A DNA stretch of 64,000 nucleotides from Tretioscincus oriximinensis (Eukaryota; Chordata; Lepidosauria; Squamata; Gymnophthalmidae). This document shows, in pieces, positions 57,031-64,000 of this stretch; the first letter of the stretch is position 1, and every line of letters begins with the position of its first letter. Where the stretch lies: contig JAJVDF010000232.1 of the NCBI GenBank assembly GCA_022410635.1, forward strand, positions 895,950 through 959,949, read 5' to 3'. The position numbers and the translations under genes are program-made. A model generated the notes under the pieces. That model made no database searches, was not told the DNA's origin, and saw only the letters and a list, made by a program, of their open reading frames with translations.

Positions 57031-57538
57031 TTTGCTGACTTGTTTTTGATTCCTTTCCTAATTATCCCCAACATGGAATTTGCCTTTTTTGCTGCNGCTG
57101 CACACTGGGTTGACATTTTCATTGAATTGTCCACTAACACCCCAAGATCCTTTTCTTGCTCGGTCACAGAAAGCTTGGTTCCCATCAGGTGGGAGGAGTA
57201 TTTTGGGTTCTTTGCCCCAATATGCATGACCTTGCCCTTGCTTAAGTTGAAGTGCATTTGCCACTTTGATGCCCACTCACCCAATCTCAATAAATCACTC
57301 TGGAGTGCCTTACAATCATTTTCAGTTTTCACTACCCTGAACAGTTTAGTGTCGTCAGCAAACTTGGCTACTTCACTGTTTATCTTGGCATCCAGGTCAT
57401 TTATAAATATATTGAAAAGCAAGGGTCCCAGTACGGACCCCTGGGGTACCCCACTTCTCACCGCTTTCCACCCAGAGAAGTGCCATTCCCCAATTCCCTC
57501 TGTCTTCTGTCTTTTAGGCAGTTTCCAATCCAATTGCT
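57031..57538 (-). mobile_element. CR1-A LINE internal fragment
   Basis: Inverted copy of the reverse-transcriptase part from [20 protein letters not shown] through the FADD box to [15 protein letters not shown]. Confidence 0.9.
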
Positions 57539-57649
57539 GATGAGTCCTCCATCTGCTCTGGTCCTGCTTGTCACCTGCTTTTGTTAATTCATTTTAAATT
57601 TTGGTTTTGCAGACCCAACATGATATTTTGGGTGCAGAGTATGAAAAAG

Positions 57650-57726
57650 ATAGATAGCTAGGTAGCTAGATGATAGACAGACAGTCAGAGAGACAGACGG
57701 GCAGGCAGGCAGGCAGTCAGTCAGGC

Positions 57727-57773
<47 letters not shown>

Positions 57774-57812
57774 TAGATAGATATAGATAGATATAGATAG
57801 ATATAGATAGAT

Positions 57813-57846
<34 letters not shown>

Positions 57847-57985
57847 GGGTGGATAGATAGATGGGTGGATAGATAGATGGATGCCTAGATAGATGCCTGG
57901 ATAGATGGATAGATACATAGATATACGGATAGATGATAGATGATCGATAGATGATAGATATGGATAGATAGATGATATATAAAGT
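57650..57985. repeat. GATA (TAGA) microsatellite
   Basis: Long run of GATA with GATATA variants and interspersed GGATAGATGGAT, about 330 bp. On the minus strand it gives an artefactual YLSI-repeat frame. Confidence 0.96.
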
Positions 57986-58792
57986 TGATTGCCTGACATT
58001 CACATTTATTGAAATGTACACAAGCAATTGATGGATAATGCAAATATATCAACTTATATTTCAATACCGGAAAGCCCCTTCAAGCCGTGGGCTGAAGCCC
58101 TGTGTGTGACTTCACAGGAAACTTCTGAGCGCTTTTCCTGGCGCTTTGCATATCCCTTCCTGGCACGAAGGTCAACAGCCGCCAGCCAGCCTTCCCGCCT
58201 TCTCCCTCCGTGCCAGTGGAATGTTCAGAAGGCCTCCAGGCGCCCACGGATGCTGCACAGGCGCAGGCAGTCATGACATCGCAGCAGATCGTGTTTCCCC
58301 GCTGGAGAGGTGCTTGAAAGTCCATCACAGTCAATTGAGAGATTACACGCCGTCAATAATTGAGCAGCTATGCAAACCTCCTCTCCAAATCCCCCCCGGG
58401 TCCCTGTAATCCATCTTCACCGTGGCGCCTGAGTCACGTGGGTTGTTCTGCACAGGGTTGAAAGGCTTGGACCACGTTCAACCCGTGATAAAATTTGCAG
58501 ATCTTAGAGAGAGGTGTTAAATATCAAAAATCACATTGGCCACTGATTCAGCCTCTGTGTCCCTCATTCCCTCCCTTCGGCAGGTGCTCTCATGGGTACC
58601 TGGCATGTGCATATCTGTGCATGTAATGTATGTGCATATAGTTTATATTATGAAATAACTGTTTGGGGCTTGGATACTTGCCTGACTGGATTTTGGAGGG
58701 AAACCTCAGTGTCTAAAAATGCTCCAATGGTTGTGCTTCGTTTTGGGCGGGACGTTCGGCCTGCAGTGATTGGCCAGGATGCAGTACAAATG
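57986..58792. other. Intergenic VWF-ANO2 sequence
   Basis: Mostly single-copy; no exon or repeat named. Confidence 0.4.
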
Positions 58793-58904
58793 TAGGCTGA
58801 CCAGATGACCCCTTTTTTTNGGGGGGGGGAGGGGTAGAAACCCAGTTTTGGACTGTCTCATGGTTTTTGCAGAGGAATTTTTCCCCAAAAAAAGATATTT
58901 CCCA

Positions 58905-59190
58905 TTCTAGCAGCTGTTTATTCCTTTTATGCCCATGACCCTGTCTAGTCCTGTCTTGAAGCTATCCAGGCTGCTAGGTCCCACCACCTCTTCTGGCAGT
59001 AAATCCCACAGCCCGATGACCCTCTGGGCGCAACAATACTTTCCTTTGTCTGTCCTCACTTTTCTGCCCATCAGTTTCAAGGAGGGGCCCCTGGTCCTAG
59101 TGTCGTGTGAGAGAGAAAATACTTTTTCTCTATTCCCGTTATCCACCCCAGGCATGGTTTTATACACTTCAATAAAATTGCCATCCTGGG
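58905..59190 (-). mobile_element. CR1-A LINE fragment
   Basis: Inverted copy from TCTAGCAGCTGTTTATTCCT to ATTTTATACACTTCAATAAA. Confidence 0.88.
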
Positions 59191-59483
59191 GTTTTCTGCA
59201 TTTAACTGGAATTTCCCGGTTATACGGAGGCCTAGCAAGGGAAAACTGTTNAACTGAAACATATACTGCTCAAATCAATTAGGGGAACACTGTAATATTA
59301 AAGTGTTCCCTTAATTGTTTTCAGCTGTGTATTTTATTCCTATCCCACCCTTTACCCAGGGCTCTCTGGGCACATTAAAATCCATCATCCCTACCTCACT
59401 TTCAGATGACTGTGCCAGGGAAACAGGCAGGCTCCTATTGTGAGGTAGAGCCTAGAACAAGTCTTGTTGGGGACAAGGTCTTT

Positions 59484-61012
59484 TATTTCCGGGATCACCC
59501 TGGGATCAAAAAAGGATCCCGGGGTGATCCCGGAAATGATAGACCCGTCAGTTTAATATCAGTTCCTGGTAAAGTGCTGGAAACCTTAATTAAGGACAAA
59601 ATTACTAAACACATGGAGAAGCAGGCATTGCTGAATGAAACTCAGCATGGCTTCAGCAAAGGTAAATCCTGCCTTACCAACTTGCTAGAATTCTTTGAGA
59701 GTGTTAACAAACATGTAGATAAAGGGGATCCAGTTGATATTGTNTATCTAGATTTTCAGAAGGCTTTTNATAAAGTCCCTCATCAAAGGCTTCTAAAAAA
59801 GCTCCATACTCATGGTATAAGAGGGCAGACTTTGTCCTGGATTGGAAACTGGCTAAAAGATAGAAAACAGAGGGTAGTATTAAATGGACAGTTCTCTGAG
59901 TGGAAAGAGGTCAGAAGTGGGGTACCCCAGGGATCTGTACTGGGACCCTTGCTTTTCAATATATTTATAAATGATCTGGATGCCGAGGTAAATAGTGAAG
60001 TAGCCAAGTTTGCTGACGACAGTAAACTGTTCAGGGTAGTGAAAACTGAAAATGATTGTAAGGCACTCCAGAATGATCTATTGAAATTGTGTGGGTGGGC
60101 ATCAAAGTGGCAAATGCACTTCAACCTAGGCAAGTGCAAGGTCATGCATATTGGGGCAAAGAACCCAAACTACTCCGACCACCTTATGGGAACCAAGAGC
60201 TTTCTGTGACCGAGCAAGAAAAGGATCTTGGGGTGTTGGTGGACAATTCAATGAAAATGTCGACCCAGTGTGCAGGAGCAGCAGCAAAAAAGGCAAATTC
60301 CATGTTGGGGATAATTAGGAAAGGAATCGAAAACAATTCAGCAAATGTTGTTTTGCCTCTTTATAAATCTGTGGTGAGGCCACATTTGGAATACTGTGTT
60401 CAATTCTGGTCACCACATCTCAAGAGGGATATTTTGGAACTGGAGAAGGTACAGAAAAGGGCAACAAAAATGATCAAGGGTCTGGAGCAGAATCCCTTAT
60501 GAAGTCCGGCTGCAACGTCTGGGCCTCCTCTTCAGTCTTGAAAGGTGATGTTTGAGAGGTGATCTGATTGAAGTGTACAAAATCATGCATGGGATTGACA
60601 GGATGAATAGAGAAAAAGTGTTTTCTCTATCACACAACACAAGGACCAGAGGGCACTCCTTAAAACTGTTGGGTAGAAAAGTGAGAACAAAGGAAAGTAT
60701 ATTTTTCACCCAGAGGGTTATCAGCCTGTGGAATTTACTTTCTGAAGAGGTGGTGGCAGCTAACAGCTTGGATTGTTTCAAGACAGGACTAGACAGGTTT
60801 ATAGACCCCAAGGGTATAAATGGGTCCTAGGATGGATGTCTGGATGCTGCCTCCGGGATGGAGCAACATACAGGACTCCCGAAACTCCATATGAACAGGT
60901 GCATATTTTGCTTTCCTCTGTTTGGACTGCCGAGGTGCTTCTGGTGGGGTTCTTTGTGGGACAGAAGGCTGGACTTGGTGGGCTCTGGCCTGATCCACAA
61001 TGGCTTTTATGT
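59484..61012 (+). mobile_element. CR1-A LINE with inverted 5' junction, longest copy
   Basis: Sense copy with the reverse transcriptase largely open from GDPGNDRPVSLISVPGKVLE to the FADD box (60010-60021) and KCKVMHIGAKNPN. A frameshift follows near 60200, then the C-terminal end, finishing TGGCTTTTATGTAATTGC. Its first 50 bp form a hairpin: TTCCGGGATCACCCTGGGAT pairs with the following GGATCCCGGGGTGATCCCGG. Confidence 0.93.
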
Positions 61013-61318
61013 AATTGCAAAGGTCAGGTTTTAACAGCACAAAACCCAGCCAGGTGAATAGTTACCAGAGGACTTTTACCTTCTTCCGTGAAGGCTTTTT
61101 AGTTAGGGTTCCTCTCCTCTGCCTGGGATCTGCTGCCCAGCTGGGGTCATGTGGAAAGCCCAACCTTCCTAAAGACATGGCAGCTCATGTCATGGAGTTC
61201 CTCCACCTGGGGGACTTTTCATCCACCTGCAATCCTGGAGAATGAGACTCAGTACTTTCCAATAAGACAGAATATTCCAATAATAAGCAGTCAAACAGGG
61301 GCATTAGTGGACATATAC

Positions 61319-61324
61319 TTTATT
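61319..61324 (-). terminator. Candidate VWF polyadenylation signal AATAAA
   Basis: Reads AATAAA on the minus strand, about 590 nt past the VWF stop codon. It is the first such hexamer I noticed. A CR1-A copy (61385-61820) would then lie inside the 3' UTR. Unproven. Confidence 0.35.
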
Positions 61325-61384
61325 ACCTGCTACAGCACAAGGAATGAACAAATTGGCAAGAAGAAAAGTATAGCTAGTGGTCGC

Positions 61385-61820
61385 TAGCAGCCTGGATAGG
61401 TTTAAGACAGGATTAGAAAGTTCATGGAATCCAAAGGTATAAATAGCTACTGGGATGGATCTCTTGGGATGGAGCATCAGGCAGGATTCCTGAAGTACCA
61501 TTTGCACGTCGAGAACAGGTGAAGATTTTGCCTTCTTCNGTTTCAGACTTCCCAGGGGCAATTGGTAGGCCAGTGTATACTATGGCAGGCCCCATTTGGC
61601 TCCTCCACATGCCAGTGTAGACTATGGCAGCCCTGCCATAGTCTACACTAGCATGTGGATGACAAATCCCTATTCCAAGAGTTGAGAACAGGTGAAAGTG
61701 TTGCCTTCTTCTACATGAGATGCCCAGGGGCAACTTGTGGGACGCTGGGGAGGCAGCAGGCCGGACCCGTATGGGCTCTGGCCCACTTCAGGAGGGCTCC
61801 TCTGAGATTCTTATAGTGTC
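61385..61820 (+). mobile_element. CR1-A 3' end with embedded fold-back element
   Basis: Sense copy from GGTCGCTAGCAGCCTGGATA to CCTCTGAGATTCTTATAG. The palindromic family element (CCAGTGTATACTATGGCAGG ... AGTCTACACTAGCATGTGGA) occupies about 61571-61670. Confidence 0.82.
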
Positions 61821-61915
61821 AGGAATAGCGAGAGAGGCTGAAGGAAGAGAGCAAAGGAACTGGGCCGGAAGTTTCTCGGATGCAGGATAAAGAATTCCAC
61901 TTGTTCGGGAAATGT

Positions 61916-62104
61916 TTATGGCTGGCATTTCCGGGGCAGACATTCGCACCGCTCCGCATCAAGCAGTTCGTGCTTCACTACGGTGCCATTAGCACATCGG
62001 AGGGGGATGTGCTTTGTATGGGACAGAGTTGTGGAGCAGCAGCTGCACTGGTCTTCGATACGGTTGAGGGTGATGTTATAAATAGCTTTGCTTGCACATT
62101 TGCC
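61916..62104 (-). CDS. VWF: VWF last coding exon (end of CTCK, stop)
   Basis: Encodes [20 protein letters not shown], then [20 protein letters not shown] and [20 protein letters not shown] plus QP and TAA. Acceptor TTTTTAG ends at 62105. The C-S-C-C and final RKC positions match the human cysteines 2771, 2773 and 2811 that form the inter-subunit bonds of the tail-to-tail dimer. Human ends RKCSK, this copy RKCQP. Confidence 0.95.
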   Translation of the reverse strand, partial: GKCASKAIYNITLNRIEDQCSCCSTTLSHTKHIPLRCANGTVVKHELLDAERCECLPRKCQP

Positions 62105-63948
62105 CTAAAAAGGGGGGGGGGGGAGGCAGGAAATAATGTTACTATGAGTAGCAGAAGGGGTAGTAGGAGAAGCATTAACAGAAGTAGAATCAAAACTGTT
62201 GGGATTACATTCATCAGTGGTGGGGGTGCCCTCGGGATAGCGATTCTGGACTGTCAATGGCTACTGGGAATAAATAGCAATAAAGCTTGATAAAAAAGGA
62301 ATCATAGAACCATAGAGTTGGGAGGGAGCTCCAGGGCCATGGGGTCCCACCCCTGCTCAATGCAGGATTCACTCAATTGTCCCAGACAGGTGGCTGCCCA
62401 GCCTCTGTTTGAAGACTCCCAGCGAAGGCGAACTCCCCACCTCCTGTGGCTGCCTGTCCCACTGGTTTATCTCCCTGACTGTCACAAGGTTCTTCCTGAT
62501 CTCTAATCTACATCTAATAGGTTTCATTCCCTTATTTCTATCCCCTTCCCATGTGCCAATGAGGGCAATGCTGGTCCCTCTGTGAAAAGCCCTCCAGGTG
62601 TTTGTAGGCAGCTGCCAGGTCTCCTCTCCGCCTTCTCTCCTGCAGGCTAAATGCCCCCAGATCCTTTAACTCTTCCTCACGGGTCTTCATGACTTCCACA
62701 CCACTCAGCATCTGAAGCCAGGGGTGTCAGGAAGGGGCTTAGCGGTCTCTGCACTTTCCTTTTTCATCCCGTGTATCCCCAACCTTGAGTTACTCCTGGG
62801 TTAAAACCAAGTGCAGATTACCTCGCAGTAGTGGATATTCAGCTGCTGCTCATTCACACAGTCGTCCACTTTCACGTACTCCAGCCTGCCTGTGACCTGC
62901 TTGCATTCTGGTTCTGCACCTGCAGAAGTGAGAAGACGGGAACCTTCACTTCGCCCTCTTATCCTGCAATAAATACTCAAAGGCCCCTACTGCCCACGCC
63001 TGAGGCACAATGTGGGGATGGGAGGTCTGCCATTTAATTACGCATTATAATAAACCCGACAAATGAATCGAGAAGGTAAAAAGATTTCATATAAATTAAG
63101 CGTTGTGGTCTCATGGGATCAGGAGGGAAATAAAATCAAGAATCCANCCGTGCATGGGCAGGGACACTGGGGCGTGGCCACGTGTCTTCTCCTCAACAAA
63201 TTAGAAAAACTGGGAGAAAGTGAAAAAAGAGAGATATGAAGTAACAGGAAAGAAATAGGTAACCAAATGGCATTTCTCCCCTAAATATTGATCCAGTAGA
63301 GAGAAGGAATGAATTACCATTCNGGTCAAACCTCAAGAAGAAGAATGTGGAACTGGGGAAGATGCAGAAAAGGGCAACAAGAATGATCAAGGGACTGGAG
63401 CAGAATCACTTATGAAATCCGGCTGCAACGTCTGGGACGCTTCAGCCTCGAAAGATGGCGTTTGAGAGACCTAATTGAGGTGTATAAAATCATGCATGGG
63501 ATGGATAAGTTAAACAGAGAATAGATGGCTGAAAATGGGCTAGAAATAGATGAAGAAAAAGTTGAGATGACCCATAGACAAGATGAATAAGGGAGCCTAT
63601 AAAAATGTGTAAATAACAGAATGAATTGATAAGGAAGATTGGTGAGCCTCAGAGACCAAATGAAATACACAGGGCAGGAGCTCAGCGGAGAAACAAATTG
63701 TTGAAAGAAACCAGCAATAAACAGGGTAAACTAGATGGAATTTGCAAGATAAACTCTCTATGTTAAAGTCACAAGTTAATGCCCAAACAAAACTGAAAGA
63801 GGAAAGGAGGAGAATGTTTGGGTTAAAAGGGGAGTGTGGCCCCTGCCCCAAACTGTAGGCTCAGCAGCTCCCTTGACTAAGGAGAGCTCTTGACTGGCGT
63901 CTACTTACATGTTTTACAGCACGTGTTGCCGATGTTTGCAATCGTACC
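61916..63948 (-). CDS. VWF: VWF gene, last three coding exons
   Basis: Von Willebrand factor is a secreted multimeric glycoprotein that carries factor VIII and tethers platelets. The three exons join in frame (40, 98 and 189 nt) and encode the end of the last C domain and the whole CTCK cystine knot. Text such as [38 protein letters not shown] and [10 protein letters not shown] aligns with human VWF residues from about 2714 to 2813. Position upstream of and parallel to ANO2 agrees with human 12p13. Upstream exons lie beyond the right edge. Confidence 0.95.
62303..62710 (-). mobile_element. CR1-B 3' end in VWF intron
   Basis: Inverted from ATCATAGAACCATAGAGTTG to about ACTCAGCATCTG. Confidence 0.88.
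62822..62919 (-). CDS. VWF: VWF penultimate coding exon (start of CTCK)
   Basis: Encodes [20 protein letters not shown] and [12 protein letters not shown], preceded by GT of a Cys codon. Acceptor CTTCTGCAG ends at 62920, donor GTAATC begins at 62821. A second AG lies six bases inside (GTGCAG). The first is chosen because T+GT restores the Cys of the family's CCDTC-EEPEC. Confidence 0.94.
63351..63521 (+). mobile_element. CR1-A internal fragment
   Basis: Sense copy GGAACTGGGGAAGATGCAGA to ATGGGATGGATAAGTTAAAC, truncated at both ends. Confidence 0.85.
63522..63908. other. VWF intron, nothing recognised
   Basis: A-rich sequence without exon signals. Confidence 0.4.
63909..63948 (-). CDS. VWF: VWF third-last coding exon (40 bp)
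   Basis: Encodes [13 protein letters not shown] plus T of a Cys codon, the counterpart of human GGKIMKIPGTCCDTC. Acceptor ATTTTAG ends at 63949, donor GTAAGT starts at 63908. Confidence 0.9.
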
Positions 63949-64000
63949 CTAAAATAAAAGAAATGGCAAATATTATTTAAAACCAATAAACGTTCTCCCC

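Noticed and set aside
57650..57985. CRISPR or satellite array
   Set aside because: Units of 4 bp without spacers; a plain microsatellite.
57584..58027. YLSI/YIYLSI-repeat frame
   Set aside because: Translation of the GATA microsatellite.

Overview
This window is vertebrate nuclear DNA, most likely from a squamate reptile. Evidence: small vertebrate-type exons with GT-AG introns, CR1-type LINE tails in very high copy, tRNA-derived SINEs, L1 3' ends, hAT-type MITEs and long microsatellites. Two protein-coding genes can be read, both on the minus strand and in the order known from amniote genomes. No gene was found on the plus strand. The species assignment is inference.

The main gene is ANO2 (anoctamin-2, TMEM16B), a calcium-activated chloride channel. 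Twenty-one coding exons run from 43025 down to 320. I placed every exon by splice sites and codon phase. Together they give 2405 coding nucleotides with no frame break, from the cytoplasmic N-terminal domain through transmembrane helix 8 and the glycosylated extracellular stretch behind it. The final C-terminal exon(s) lie beyond the left edge. The 5'-most coding exon was not found. A CpG island at about 54950-55830 is the best candidate for the promoter and first exon. The residues corresponding to the six known calcium ligands are all present (N and E in helix 6, two E in helix 7, E and D in helix 8).

The second gene is VWF (von Willebrand factor), of which only the last three coding exons are present (63948 to 61916). 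They encode the end of the last C domain and the C-terminal cystine-knot (CTCK) domain through which VWF dimerises. VWF lies upstream of ANO2 on the same strand, as in human 12p13. This supports the choice of ANO2 over its paralogue ANO1.

Nearly everything else is repeat. From left to right: an 8.7-kb endogenous retrovirus-like element (2219-10941) in one ANO2 intron, with 4-bp target duplications, a tRNA-Arg primer site and nested hAT, CR1 and possible mariner insertions; dense fragments of two CR1 subfamilies throughout (A ending in TTCTTATG-like repeats, B ending in ATTCTATG-like repeats); hAT MITEs with 8-bp duplications at 18777-19279 and 24747-25136; L1 3' ends near 21-22 kb, 23.4 kb and 51.6 kb; SINEs at 19.7, 29.2, 31.1, 40.4, 46.9 and 50.3 kb; fold-back elements; and simple repeats, including a CACCAT-based array, an AAAAAG array and a GATA array. 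A sequence gap of 288 N lies inside one of the hAT MITEs.

The most notable points are the retroviral element whose LTRs are almost identical although its interior is degenerate, a CR1 tail that appears to form the polypyrimidine tract of an ANO2 splice acceptor, an apparent GC-AG intron in ANO2, and a dispersed family of palindromic elements.
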